NCBI RefSeq assembly: GCF_030159995.1
Contig: NZ_BSNM01000003.1
Coordinates: 186,001 to 250,000 of the forward strand
Direction: 5' to 3'
DNA length: 64,000 nt
Origin: Litoribrevibacter albus
GTDB taxonomy: Bacteria; Pseudomonadota; Gammaproteobacteria; Pseudomonadales; Litoribrevibacteraceae
Positions 15,669 to 25,764 of the stretch are shown here, piece by piece (within the stretch, counting starts at the first letter, position 1; every line of letters begins with the position of its first letter). The notes below the pieces were generated by a model. The model had not been told where the DNA came from and did not search any database. It saw only the letters and a list, made by a program, of their open reading frames with translations. The position numbers and the translations under genes were made by a program.

Positions 15669-17354
15669 ATGATTGAGAATTTCTGGAAGGACAAATACCC
15701 GGAAGGTATTCCTAGTGAAGTAGATGTAGAAAAGTACAACTCCGTTGTCGAAGTTATGGAAGAGTCATTCGCAAAGTTTGCCACAAAGCCTGCGTTTACT
15801 CATATGGGACGAACAATCACTTACGGTGAATTAGAAAAACTCTCTGCACAATTTGCTTCCTATCTCCAGAATCACACCACCCTAGAAAAAGGCGATCGAA
15901 TCGCTGTTCAGCTCCCTAACGTTGTTCAATACCCAGTTGTGGTATTTGGTGCAATGCGTGCAGGGATGATCGTGGTTAATACCAACCCGTTGTATACTGA
16001 GCGCGAAATGGAACACCAGTTTAATGACTCAGGTGCCAAAGCACTTGTTTGTTATGCGGGGATGGCATCTCTGGCTCAAAACGTGGTTCCTCGTACTGGT
16101 GTGAAGCATGTTATCGTTACTGAAATTGCTGATCTTCACCCATTCCCTAAAAAGCAAATCATCAACACAGTTGTTAAACGTGTTAAGAAGATGGTTCCTG
16201 CTTACGATAATCTTGAACATATTTCATTGAATAAAGCGTTGAAGCTGGGTGCTTCTGGACGCTTTGATAAAGCATCTGTTAACCGTGATGATATTGCTGT
16301 TCTTCAATACACCGGTGGTACAACGGGTGTTGCAAAAGGTGCCATGCTAACGCACGGTAACTTGGTATCGAACATGTGTCAGGCGCACGTTTTCTTCGAA
16401 GCTGTGCTGAACGAAGGTCAGGAAACTGTGATCGCGCCGTTGCCTCTTTATCACATCTATTCATTTACAGTGAACTGTATGATTATGATGTACACAGGTA
16501 ACCACAGTATTTTGATTCCAAACCCACGTGACATTCCTGGTTTCATTAAAGAACTGGGTAACTGGGATTTCTCAGGTATGCTGGGTATTAATACCTTATT
16601 CGTGGCGTTGTGTAATAACGAAGATTTCCGCAAGTTAGACTTCAGCTCTTTGAAGCTAACCATTTCTGGTGGTATGGCGTTAACGAAAGACGCTGCGGAT
16701 CAATGGGAACAAGTGACGGGTTGTATCGTTTCTGAAGGTTACGGTATGACTGAGACCTCTCCAATTGTATCGTTCAACCCTCCTGGTTATGGCCAGATTG
16801 GTACTATTGGTATTCCTGCTCCGAACACCATCTGTAAAACCATTGATGACGATGGTAATGATCTAGCTTTGGGTGAGCCTGGTGAACTTTGTGTTAAAGG
16901 TCCTCAGGTGATGAAAGGTTACTGGCAGCGTCCTGACGAGACCGCTAAAACCATTACTGAAGATGGTTGGTTGAAAACAGGTGATGTTGCGGTAATTAAA
17001 GACGATGGTTTCATGAAGATCGTTGATCGTAAGAAAGATATGATCATCGTATCTGGTTTCAACGTTTATCCAAACGAGCTTGAAGACTTCATCGTGAGCC
17101 ACCCAGACATCGTTGAGTGTGCGGCAATTGGCGTACCAGACGATAAGAGTGGTGAGGCGGTTAAGGTCTTTGCTGTGACAACCAACAAAAATTTAACGGA
17201 CAAAGAAGTTCGTGATTTCTGTCGTGATGGTTTGACAGCATATAAAATACCTAAGTTTGTTGAGTTCCGCGATGAACTACCTAAGACAAACGTTGGTAAG
17301 ATCCTTCGTCGTGAGCTTCGTGATGAAGAATTGAAGAAAATCGGTGCGGCTTAA
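15669..17354 (+). CDS. fadD1: Long-chain fatty acid CoA ligase, FadD1 type
   Basis: A 561-residue paralogue of the preceding ligase, opening with MIENFWKDKYPEGI, which is very close to Pseudomonas FadD1. It carries the same set of motifs: YTGGTTGVAKGA near residue 214, GYGMTETSPI, VDRKKDMIIVSGFNVYPNE and GKILRREL. A TTAGGAGG site precedes the ATG. It lies 148 bases after its sister with a hairpin between them, and a strong terminator follows. In Pseudomonas the two enzymes differ in chain-length preference and regulation. That is a reasonable expectation here but cannot be read from the sequence. Confidence 0.92.
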   Translation: MIENFWKDKYPEGIPSEVDVEKYNSVVEVMEESFAKFATKPAFTHMGRTITYGELEKLSAQFASYLQNHTTLEKGDRIAVQLPNVVQYPVVVFGAMRAGMIVVNTNPLYTEREMEHQFNDSGAKALVCYAGMASLAQNVVPRTGVKHVIVTEIADLHPFPKKQIINTVVKRVKKMVPAYDNLEHISLNKALKLGASGRFDKASVNRDDIAVLQYTGGTTGVAKGAMLTHGNLVSNMCQAHVFFEAVLNEGQETVIAPLPLYHIYSFTVNCMIMMYTGNHSILIPNPRDIPGFIKELGNWDFSGMLGINTLFVALCNNEDFRKLDFSSLKLTISGGMALTKDAADQWEQVTGCIVSEGYGMTETSPIVSFNPPGYGQIGTIGIPAPNTICKTIDDDGNDLALGEPGELCVKGPQVMKGYWQRPDETAKTITEDGWLKTGDVAVIKDDGFMKIVDRKKDMIIVSGFNVYPNELEDFIVSHPDIVECAAIGVPDDKSGEAVKVFAVTTNKNLTDKEVRDFCRDGLTAYKIPKFVEFRDELPKTNVGKILRRELRDEELKKIGAA

Positions 17355-17390
17355 TCGCTAACGATTAAATCGGTACTTGAGCTCTTCGAA

Positions 17391-17420
17391 AAGCCCCGCT
17401 AAGGTAGCGGGGCTTTTTTG
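17391..17420 (+). terminator. Rho-independent terminator after fadD1
   Basis: A perfect ten-base stem, AAGCCCCGCT (17391-17400) against AGCGGGGCTT (17406-17415), closes a five-base loop and is followed by more T. It ends the fadD pair and separates it from hrpA. Confidence 0.93.
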
Positions 17421-17483
17421 TTTGTACTCTTTTCTACCTCGCAATTAATTTTTTAGACGTTCTCATAGGTTAGGTCAGCGGTT

Positions 17484-20400
17484 ATGTCCCAAAACGAATT
17501 GATCACGAAGCTTAAAGATCAAGTCGCTCAATGCTTGTTAAAGGATCAATATTCTCTACGGCGGGCGATTGAGGACTTGGAAGAAAGTCTGGGTAAAGGA
17601 CAGGATTCTGCTGAGCAACCCAAGGGCAAAGCTTCCAATACTAAAAAGAGGGCGTCTAAACCTCGCAAACCCTTAACGGTTGAGCAAATAGTTAAGCGTA
17701 TTGAGCGTTCTGTTGATATCAGAAACAGTCGTGAGTCTGTATCGCTATCGATCCAATACCCTGAAATTTTACCGGTTTCCGAACGAGTTGATGAAATTAA
17801 AAAAGTCATTTCGGAAAACCAAGTGACGGTTATTGCCGGTGAAACCGGCTCAGGTAAGACCACTCAGATTCCTAAGATCTGCCTTGAACTGGGCTATGGT
17901 CGAAAAGCTCGTATTGGCCACACTCAACCTCGAAGATTAGCGGCGACATCAGTTGCTAATCGTTTGGCAGAAGAGCTGAAGGTCGAGGTCGGCGCAGAAG
18001 TGGGTTATCAGGTTCGATTTAAAGATAACTCCAATGAACAGACCCTGATTAAATTGATGACCGATGGGGTTTTGCTTAATGAAACCCGATTTGATCGTTA
18101 TTTTAATCAGTATGACTGCATCATTATTGATGAAGCTCATGAGCGAAGTCTGAATATCGACTTTTTGTTGGGCTATCTAAAACGCATTCTCCCGAAAAGA
18201 CCTGATCTAAAAGTCGTTATAACCTCTGCAACCATCGACCTCGAACGTTTCTCAAAGCATTTTAATAATGCACCGGTAATCGAGGTATCCGGACGTACTT
18301 ATCCTGTCGAGACTTGGTATCGACCGCTTTCAAGTTCAGTTGAAGATCAGGATGATTTGGATCTTTTTCAAGCCATTGCGCAAGGCATTGAGGAATTAGA
18401 GCACATTGAAAAGACCGGTGGACCTGATGGTCAGAAGTGGCCAAGAAATGGTGATGTGTTGGTCTTTCTACCGGGTGAGCGAGAGATTAGGGAAACTGCA
18501 AAAGAACTGAGAGCCAGAGACTATCGAGATGCAGAAATCCTACCTTTGTATTCTCGTCTGAGTAGCGCTGAGCAAAATAAGATCTTCAACCCTTCCGGTG
18601 GGGGAAGACGGATTGTCCTCGCTACCAACGTGGCTGAAACCTCATTAACGGTGCCGGGCATTCGCTATGTCATTGACTCAGGTGTTGCTCGAATTAGTCG
18701 ATACAGTTATCGCACCAAAGTTCAGCGCTTACCCATTGAGGCGATCTCTCAGGCCAGTGCAAATCAACGTAAAGGTCGATGTGGACGAACCGCACCGGGT
18801 ATTTGTATCCGATTGTTTGATGAGCAGGACTTCATTCAGCGTCCAGAGTTTACAGACGCTGAAATTCATCGAACCAATCTGGCAACGGTTATCCTCCAAA
18901 TGCTCGATCTTAGGTTGGGAGACATTGAAAAGTTTCCATTTGTGGAGGCTCCGGATTCCCGGTTTGTTAAAGATGGATACCGTCTGTTGCAAGAGCTAGG
19001 TGCTGTTTCTCAACAGCGCTTGACTCAGGTAGGGCGTCAAATGGCTCGCTTACCGCTCGACGCCCGTATTGCCCGAATGGTAATTGCCGGCCATGAACTC
19101 AAGTGTTTGTCTGAGATTATTATCATTGCCGGTGTGCTTGGTTTACAGGACCCAAGAGAGCGTCCTCAAGATAAGCAACAGCAATCGGCTGAAAAACACG
19201 CGGCGTTTAAAGATGAGTCATCCGACTTTTTGGCATTAATTAATCTTTGGAATGCCTACGAAGAGCAGCGTCAGGAAGTAAGTAATAGCCAACTTCGGAA
19301 GTGGTGTCAGAAGAACTTCATTTCTTACATGAGGATGCGTGAGTGGCGAGATATGCATCGCCAGCTTCACATTCTCGCAAAGAGTCTCGATCTGAAAGAG
19401 AATGAAAATACTGCGTCTTACGAATCCATCCATAAGGCGTTGTTAACAGGATTGTTGGCTCAAATTGGTCAATTAAAAGAACGTCGTGAGTATCAAGGCG
19501 CTCGTCAAAAACTTTTCTATATAGGGCAGGGTACACCTTTAGCGCGTAAAACACCTAAATGGGTTGTGGCAGCAGAGATGATGGAAACTCAGAAGCTGTT
19601 TGCTCGCATGGTCGCCAAGATTGAACCGCATTGGGTTGAGGAAATGGCGGGTGAGTTAGTCAAACGCCATTACTCTGAGCCTCATTGGGAGCGAAAGCGA
19701 GGTGAGGTCATTGCGTTTGAACGTGTGAGTCTCTACGGTCTGACAACCACGCCAAAACGAAAAGTGTCTTACCAGAAACACGACCCTGCGCTGTGTCGAG
19801 AAATTTTTATCAGAACGGCACTGGTGGAAGGTGATTACGATACTAATGCCAGGTTCTTCCAAAAAAATCGTGCCTTAATTAACGAAGTGATAGCGTTGGA
19901 AGATAAAACCCGTCGTAGAGACATCCTTGTGGACGATGAGACTCTGTATCGTTTCTACGATGAGCTGCTGCCTGAGTCTGTGACAGGACATATTAGCTTC
20001 GAAAAGTGGCGAAAAGAAAAAGGTCAGAACCGAGATCAGGCGTTGCTGATTTCCAAGGAATATTTGTTCAAAGACGATCAGTTTGCCTTGTCTGAAGATG
20101 AGTTTCCGGATGTGATGAGCTTTGGGCAGTTGAAACTGCCGCTGAGTTACGCATTTTCTCCTGGCAAGGAAGATGATGGGGTCTCTTTAAAAGTGCCTTT
20201 GTCAGCCTTAAAACAAGTCCCTGAGGCAGAACTGGATTGGTTGGTGCCTGCCTTTCTGAAAGAACGCTGTGTGGCTTTGATTAAGGGGCTGCCCAAACAA
20301 TTTCGACGTCACTTTGTGCCGGTTCCTGACTATGTGGAAAAGGTGCTGCCAAGGTTAACCAAAGGTAAAGGGCGTCTGATTGATCAGATTTCGGATCAGT

Positions 20401-21464
20401 TGTTCTACCTCACCGGCATCCGTGTCAGTGAGGAGCATTGGCAACGAGTTGAAGTTGAGCCGCATCTCACCATGAACATTCAGCTCATTGATGAAGCCAA
20501 TAATGTGATCGATCAAGGTCGGGATTTGCATCAATTGCTGGAAAATTGGGGTGATAAGTCTACTGATTTAAAACTCTCTTCCAGTACACCGGATGAGTTT
20601 AACCGCAAAGACATTACTGAGTGGGATTTCGGCTCGTTACCCAGTGAGTGGGAATACAGTGTTTCCGGAGTCGTGGTTAAGGGATTCCCTTACTTACAAG
20701 ATGATTCGGCCAGTGCTTCTATTGCGTTAACGGATAGCGAGCTTTGGGCAAACCATCAGCATCGATTTGGTGTTTGTCGCTTATTAAAAATTGCTTTACG
20801 ACCTCAGATCTTACATCTGATCAAAGAACTGCCAAAGTTTGAGAAAACGGCGTTGTGTTTTGCCACCATAGGCAATCGCAATCAGTTGATTGATGATTTC
20901 GTCACAGCATTGTTACTTCGATATATTGATGAATTAGACGTTGTGAGAACACCTGACGTATTCCAGAACTTGTATGAAGGTATTCGATCAGACTTGTATG
21001 ATCGAGGATGTGACATGGCAGAGTTACTAAATGCGATCATGCTCAAATATCAGGGGTTGGCAAATAAACTGAAAGGCAAATTTACCTTAGCAACGGCTTT
21101 TGTATTCAGTGATGAGAAGAAACACTTGTCTCAATTGGTCTACCGTAACTTCCTGACTGAGACACCACCAGATGTTTTAAAACACTATCCTCGCTATCTG
21201 GATGCCATTGAATATCGTTTGGATAAACTCCAAGGAAATATTCTAAAAGCTCAGGATTATATGAACACCTTGAATGAGTTTTGGAATCGCTATTCGAACA
21301 TGCTTGAGAAAAACAAAACTCGTCACCGTTATGATCCGGCGTTAACAGAGTTCAGATGGTTGATTGAGGAGTTGCGGGTTTCGTTTTTTGCACAAGCGCT
21401 TGGAACGACGCAAAAGGTTTCAGCAAAACGGTTAGAAGAGTGTTGGAAGACGGTCCAATTATAA
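17484..21464 (+). CDS. hrpA: DEAH-box RNA helicase HrpA
   Basis: A 1326-residue DEAH/RHA helicase, the usual length for HrpA (about 1300). After a Lys-rich N-terminus come the P-loop GETGSGKTTQ near residue 119, the DEAH box IIIDEAHERSLN near 215, SATID, and the motif VI stretch QRKGRCGRTAPG. The HA2/OB-fold region and the long C-terminal DUF3418 region specific to HrpA fill the rest. In Escherichia coli HrpA acts in fimbrial mRNA processing and rescue of stalled ribosomes. The gene stands alone between two terminators. Confidence 0.95.
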   Translation: MSQNELITKLKDQVAQCLLKDQYSLRRAIEDLEESLGKGQDSAEQPKGKASNTKKRASKPRKPLTVEQIVKRIERSVDIRNSRESVSLSIQYPEILPVSERVDEIKKVISENQVTVIAGETGSGKTTQIPKICLELGYGRKARIGHTQPRRLAATSVANRLAEELKVEVGAEVGYQVRFKDNSNEQTLIKLMTDGVLLNETRFDRYFNQYDCIIIDEAHERSLNIDFLLGYLKRILPKRPDLKVVITSATIDLERFSKHFNNAPVIEVSGRTYPVETWYRPLSSSVEDQDDLDLFQAIAQGIEELEHIEKTGGPDGQKWPRNGDVLVFLPGEREIRETAKELRARDYRDAEILPLYSRLSSAEQNKIFNPSGGGRRIVLATNVAETSLTVPGIRYVIDSGVARISRYSYRTKVQRLPIEAISQASANQRKGRCGRTAPGICIRLFDEQDFIQRPEFTDAEIHRTNLATVILQMLDLRLGDIEKFPFVEAPDSRFVKDGYRLLQELGAVSQQRLTQVGRQMARLPLDARIARMVIAGHELKCLSEIIIIAGVLGLQDPRERPQDKQQQSAEKHAAFKDESSDFLALINLWNAYEEQRQEVSNSQLRKWCQKNFISYMRMREWRDMHRQLHILAKSLDLKENENTASYESIHKALLTGLLAQIGQLKERREYQGARQKLFYIGQGTPLARKTPKWVVAAEMMETQKLFARMVAKIEPHWVEEMAGELVKRHYSEPHWERKRGEVIAFERVSLYGLTTTPKRKVSYQKHDPALCREIFIRTALVEGDYDTNARFFQKNRALINEVIALEDKTRRRDILVDDETLYRFYDELLPESVTGHISFEKWRKEKGQNRDQALLISKEYLFKDDQFALSEDEFPDVMSFGQLKLPLSYAFSPGKEDDGVSLKVPLSALKQVPEAELDWLVPAFLKERCVALIKGLPKQFRRHFVPVPDYVEKVLPRLTKGKGRLIDQISDQLFYLTGIRVSEEHWQRVEVEPHLTMNIQLIDEANNVIDQGRDLHQLLENWGDKSTDLKLSSSTPDEFNRKDITEWDFGSLPSEWEYSVSGVVVKGFPYLQDDSASASIALTDSELWANHQHRFGVCRLLKIALRPQILHLIKELPKFEKTALCFATIGNRNQLIDDFVTALLLRYIDELDVVRTPDVFQNLYEGIRSDLYDRGCDMAELLNAIMLKYQGLANKLKGKFTLATAFVFSDEKKHLSQLVYRNFLTETPPDVLKHYPRYLDAIEYRLDKLQGNILKAQDYMNTLNEFWNRYSNMLEKNKTRHRYDPALTEFRWLIEELRVSFFAQALGTTQKVSAKRLEECWKTVQL

Positions 21465-21473
21465 TCAATCGCT

Positions 21474-21516
21474 CAATTCTGACCCGGTTGTGGGTCAGAA
21501 TTGAATGAGGCTTTTT
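21474..21516 (+). terminator. Terminator after hrpA
   Basis: A 12-base perfect stem, CAATTCTGACCC (21474-21485) with GGGTCAGAATTG (21492-21503), has a six-base loop and is followed by a CTTTTT run at 21511-21516. It lies between convergent hrpA and nhaD. Confidence 0.8.
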
Positions 21517-21554
21517 AATTAAATCGTACGTTCTAATTAAACTTAGCCTTCTGA

Positions 21555-22958
21555 TTAACTGCCGTTGATTAGGAAGTGAACTCCAATACTAGCGAAGTAA
21601 CCAAGGGCAATCACCGGAGTCCATTTCAAATGGGCGAAGAAGGTGTATTGGCCTCTGGCTTGACCCATCAAGGCCACTCCGGCCGCAGATCCAATCGAAA
21701 GTAAACTGCCACCTACACCTGCCGTTAGCGTTACCAGCAGCCATTGACTTTGAGACATATCAGGCTCCATTGTAAGCACGGCAAACATTACCGGGATGTT
21801 GTCGACAATCGAGGAAAGCAATCCAACCAGAGTGTTAGCAACGGTCGGGCCTAAATCGCCGTAAATAAAGGCAGAGGTGAGATTCAGATAGCCGATGAAG
21901 CCAAGGCCACCTACCGCCAGGATGACGCCGTAGAAGAAGAATAAGGTGTCCCATTCTGCTTGGGCAATGCGGTTAAATACATCGAAATTGTACGGGTCAA
22001 CATTGGAACCCGGTGGGTTTTCCGGGCCGAAGTTATACATACGTGACTTACGCTTCAAATAGAAACCAAACAGTTTGAGATAGCCCAAACCTAACATCAT
22101 GCCGAAGACCGGTGGTATGTGTAAGAAGTTATGGAAGCTCACAGCCGTGATAATGGTTACTAAAAATAAGCCTACGATCACCAAGCCACCATATTTCATT
22201 GCAGAATGACTTGAGTCCACACCTAGGATCTCTGGCTTACCTTTCGGAATGGCAAATTGCATGATTAGAGCGGGAACCAATGCATTCGTAACGGAAGGAA
22301 TAAACAGAGAGAAAAACTCTTCAAAGGCTAAAAGACCTTTCTGCCATACCATCAGGGTGGTGATATCACCAAATGGGCTGAACGCACCGCCGGCATTAGC
22401 GCAAACCACGATGTTGATACAGCTTAGTGTAATAAATTTAGGCTGGCCTTGACCGACGGTCATGATCACTGCACACATAATTAATGCGGTGGTTAAGTTA
22501 TCTGCAATTGGAGAAATGAAGAATGCGAGGATGCCTGTTGTCCAGAAAAGTGTTCGATAGCTGAACCCTTTGTTAACCATCCAATTTCTAAGTTCTTCGA
22601 AAACACCTCGTTCCAGCATGGCGTTAATGTAGGTCATGGCAACCAGTAGGAAAAAGAAGAGTTCAGTGTATTCCAGGAAGTTATGACGAATGGCACTTTC
22701 AACGGCGTGAGGATTACCGTGTTGATTGTATGTCAGTGCAATGATGACCCAGATCAGTCCTGCTGCGATCATCACTGGCTTTGATTTTCGCATGTGTATC
22801 TGTTCTTCAAGAATTACAAGGGTATAAGCTAAGGTGAAGATGGCTATGGCAATATAGCCTGTCCAACTTTGGGTTAGATCCAAAATGTTGTGCGCTTCAG
22901 AAGCTGACACGAGACCTGGAGCTAACGCAAAGAGGACAAATAGAGGTAGGTACTTCAT
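21555..22958 (-). CDS. nhaD: Na+/H+ antiporter NhaD
   Basis: A 467-residue polytopic membrane protein of the ion transporter superfamily. An N-terminal signal-like helix is followed by about a dozen membrane segments, with NhaD-typical stretches such as FFISPIADNLTTALIMCAVI, CANAGGAFSPFGDITTLMVW and SIVDNIPVMFAVLTMEPDM. The paired N-T and D-N-I-P elements of the two inverted repeats are the expected ion-site regions. Length matches Vibrio NhaD (about 477). It expels Na+ or Li+ in exchange for protons at alkaline pH, which suits a marine lifestyle. No regulator is adjacent. Confidence 0.93.
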   Translation of the reverse strand: MKYLPLFVLFALAPGLVSASEAHNILDLTQSWTGYIAIAIFTLAYTLVILEEQIHMRKSKPVMIAAGLIWVIIALTYNQHGNPHAVESAIRHNFLEYTELFFFLLVAMTYINAMLERGVFEELRNWMVNKGFSYRTLFWTTGILAFFISPIADNLTTALIMCAVIMTVGQGQPKFITLSCINIVVCANAGGAFSPFGDITTLMVWQKGLLAFEEFFSLFIPSVTNALVPALIMQFAIPKGKPEILGVDSSHSAMKYGGLVIVGLFLVTIITAVSFHNFLHIPPVFGMMLGLGYLKLFGFYLKRKSRMYNFGPENPPGSNVDPYNFDVFNRIAQAEWDTLFFFYGVILAVGGLGFIGYLNLTSAFIYGDLGPTVANTLVGLLSSIVDNIPVMFAVLTMEPDMSQSQWLLVTLTAGVGGSLLSIGSAAGVALMGQARGQYTFFAHLKWTPVIALGYFASIGVHFLINGS

Positions 22959-23108
22959 CGCTACTAGATCCTAGAGAGTTATTGTTTTCAGGTATGCATT
23001 TCAAGCGTTGAGAATTTATCATACCGGAGACCAAGTAAATATAAGATCAGCTCACAATCTTGTTTTTACTTGGCCTAAATCAAGAGTTAATCCCTAGTGT
23101 TTAAAGGG

Positions 23109-24494
23109 CTATATCCGACGTACGCGAATTTTCTTGCCTTTAATCTTGCCTTCACTTAGGCCATTAACTGCTTGTCTCGCTTCTGAACGATCCACCGCAA
23201 CATAGCTTACAAAGTCAAAAATGTTGATTTTGCCTATGGCTGATCCAGGAATGCCGATTTCTTTGGTCAAGGCACCTAAAATATCTCCAGGGCGGAGTTT
23301 ATGCTTCTTACCTGCATCCAGGCCAAGCGTCACCATTCTGGTTTTTTCCGGCCTTGGACCGTGTTCCTTTAAGGTATCAATCTCAAGAATCTCAATTGGC
23401 TCGGCCTGCATGCTGTTGATGAGGTCGTATTTCATCTTTTCAGAACCAAGGTAGAGACTGAAGGCATGACCTTGTTCGCCCGCTCGGCCTGTTCGGCCAA
23501 TACGATGAACGTAAACCTCTGGATCACGTGGTAGGTCATAATTCACCACGGCATCCAATGCTGCGATATCAATTCCTCGTGCTGCCACATCGGTAGCTAC
23601 CAGTATATGAGCGCTTTGATTGGCAAATCGAACCAAGGTTAAATCACGTTCTCTTTGTTCCATGTCACCTTGAAGAGAGAGTGCTAAATAACCGCATTGT
23701 TTGAGATAGTCGGCAACGTCATTACAGGTTTGTTTGGTGTTACAGAAGACAATCGCTTGTTTTGGTTGGAAATTCCTAAGGATACGTACCAAACCTTTAT
23801 TTTTGTGCTCGATCCCTTTCTCAACCTTGTAGAACGCTTGTTGAATATGCTGTTGTGAGTGGCTGCTTTCAACCTCTACAGCAACCGGGTTGCGTTGAAA
23901 ATTCTTACTGAAGTTTTCAATGTCCGTGGGGAAGGTTGCAGAGAATAATAATGTTTGTTTCTTTCTTGGCGTGAAATCAGCAATGTAGTTGATGTCCTCA
24001 AAGAAGCCCATATCCAGCATGCGATCGGCTTCATCCAGCACAAAGGTTTCAATACCTTCTAATTGAAGCGTTCCTTTTCTGAGGTGGTCTTTAATTCTGC
24101 CCGGTGTGCCAACAATAATATGAGCACCGTGTTCAAGTGTTGCGATTTGCGGACCAATGGGTTGGCCACCGCATATGGTTACGATTTTAATGTTTGATAA
24201 GTATCTGGCCAGTTTACGAATTTCGTTGGCAACCTGGGTGGCCAGTTCTCGCGTTGGGCAAAGTACCAATCCCTGAACCCCAAAAAATCTTGGATTTAGT
24301 TTCGTCAGAATAGGAATGCCAAATGAAGCGGTTTTACCACTGCCGGTTTTGGCTTTACCGATTAGATCCTTACCCTCCAGCGTAACGGGAAGACTCAGTG
24401 CTTGAATGTCGGTCATGGTTTTGTAACCAAGCTGATCAAGATTGCTGAGGAGTTTTGATGGTAAGTCGAGTGAGCTAAAGGCTTGGTTTGACAC
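23109..24494 (-). CDS. dbpA: DEAD-box RNA helicase DbpA
   Basis: I chose the GTG at 24494 (product SNQAFSSLDLPSKLL) because it aligns with the start of Escherichia coli DbpA; a longer frame opens at 24557. About 461 residues. Motifs in order are the Q-motif TMTDIQALSLP, AKTGSGKT, PTRELA, GTPGR, DEADRMLDMGF, SAT, ATDVAARGID and HRIGRTGRAG. The C-terminal 75 residues (RPGDILGALTKEIGIPGSAI, KGKKIRVRRI) are the DbpA RNA-binding domain, which recognises helix 92 of 23S rRNA during large-subunit assembly. It may share a transcript with the acyltransferase gene upstream. Confidence 0.93.
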   Translation of the reverse strand: MSNQAFSSLDLPSKLLSNLDQLGYKTMTDIQALSLPVTLEGKDLIGKAKTGSGKTASFGIPILTKLNPRFFGVQGLVLCPTRELATQVANEIRKLARYLSNIKIVTICGGQPIGPQIATLEHGAHIIVGTPGRIKDHLRKGTLQLEGIETFVLDEADRMLDMGFFEDINYIADFTPRKKQTLLFSATFPTDIENFSKNFQRNPVAVEVESSHSQQHIQQAFYKVEKGIEHKNKGLVRILRNFQPKQAIVFCNTKQTCNDVADYLKQCGYLALSLQGDMEQRERDLTLVRFANQSAHILVATDVAARGIDIAALDAVVNYDLPRDPEVYVHRIGRTGRAGEQGHAFSLYLGSEKMKYDLINSMQAEPIEILEIDTLKEHGPRPEKTRMVTLGLDAGKKHKLRPGDILGALTKEIGIPGSAIGKINIFDFVSYVAVDRSEARQAVNGLSEGKIKGKKIRVRRI

Positions 24495-24605
24495 AGTAGT
24501 TTCCAGAGTAAGAAGGTAAGAAATTGGAGTATCGCTACAACACGTTACTCCAATCATAGATGGTTTTGATCTTGGTAATTGTTTAGGACAGACAAAAGGT
24601 GGCGA

Positions 24606-25520
24606 TTAATAAAACTTGTCTTCGCCCGGCTTACGTGTTTTAAAGCGCTTGTGTAGCCATAGGTATTGATCTGGGTGTTTGCGAATTGCGGCTTCCAGAT
24701 GGGCATTCCAGGTTGCTGCATCTTTCTCTTCATCCTGTCCGAAGTCTTCCAGGATCGGTGAAAAACAGATTTCATACTGTCCGTTAGGATGTCTGAACTG
24801 ACTTACTTGCATGACCGTTGCTCCCGATTCACGGGCAATCCAGCTTGGGGTCGTGATACAGCCTGCATTGACGCCAAAAAACGGCACAAATACTTCACAC
24901 TTACGGCCAAAATCCTGGTCTGGTGCATACCATACCGCACCACCTTCTTTGATGTATTGGATCATATCTTTCAGGTGAAATTTGTCGAATCCTTGAATGT
25001 TGTAATGCCGTCTTCTGCCATTTTCAATCATTCGGTCGATGACAGGATTGTCGTTCGGTCGATACATGTAGCCCGGCTTGTCCAGCTGTGCAGCAAAGAA
25101 AGGCAGGGCAATATCAAAGATGCTGAAATGACCACCAATCAAGAAGACGCCTTTTCCTCGACGTTTTGCTTCTTCCAGATGTTCTTGTCCGGTGATGATG
25201 AGAGTGTCTACATAAGGATCAACATTTCGCCACCAGGAATGCGTGGTTTCTAGAAAACCCTTTGCACAAGCGACAAAGGTATCTTCTACCAATTTATCTT
25301 GTTCTTGATCTGACAGCTCGGGAAAGCAACCGGCGATGTTTTTCTTACCAACATTGCGACGGCCTTTTAGTTTATTGAAGGCCATTCTGCCTAGTTTGTC
25401 TCCCAATGATTGTTTCCATGTCATCGGAAGGAGGGAGACTAAATACATGATGAAAACGACAAACCAAGAAGGTAAAAGGGCGGGGTGCCACACTGGTTTA
25501 TGTTTGTGCTTACTGGCCAT
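24606..25520 (-). CDS. Lipid A biosynthesis acyltransferase, LpxL/HtrB family
   Basis: A 304-residue inner-membrane acyltransferase with a single N-terminal hydrophobic anchor (residues 18-32). The catalytic HX4D motif is seen in GGHFSIFDIA. The family's later blocks are YMYRPNDNPVIDRMI, YAPDQDFGRKCEVFVPFFG and, at the very end, WLHKRFKTRKPGEDKFY. Such enzymes add a secondary acyl chain to Kdo-lipid A on the cytosolic side. LpxL and LpxM paralogues cannot be told apart here, so no symbol is given. The gene ends 111 bases before dbpA, on the same strand. Confidence 0.88.
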   Translation of the reverse strand: MASKHKHKPVWHPALLPSWFVVFIMYLVSLLPMTWKQSLGDKLGRMAFNKLKGRRNVGKKNIAGCFPELSDQEQDKLVEDTFVACAKGFLETTHSWWRNVDPYVDTLIITGQEHLEEAKRRGKGVFLIGGHFSIFDIALPFFAAQLDKPGYMYRPNDNPVIDRMIENGRRRHYNIQGFDKFHLKDMIQYIKEGGAVWYAPDQDFGRKCEVFVPFFGVNAGCITTPSWIARESGATVMQVSQFRHPNGQYEICFSPILEDFGQDEEKDAATWNAHLEAAIRKHPDQYLWLHKRFKTRKPGEDKFY

Positions 25521-25764
25521 TTAACTTTCCCATGAAAAATAAACCGCAAATTCTATCGCTTATTCGATGTGGCTCCTAGGGTTAGCGCTTTAAAAATCAA
25601 GGATATGGCTGATTCTGGTGTTATTTATAACTGAAACATATATGTAATAAATTTTTTATTCATCTGTAACATTAAACATCAAGAATACGCTTCAACGGAT
25701 GAGCACTGGCTCTGAGTTCTCTAAAAAAGTAATGCACTTAAATATATTAATGGGAAGCATATTA

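Noticed and set aside
24789-25253. Open + strand frame of 154 codons
   Set aside because: It lies wholly antisense to the LpxL-family gene, and its translation shows no domain or exported-protein features.
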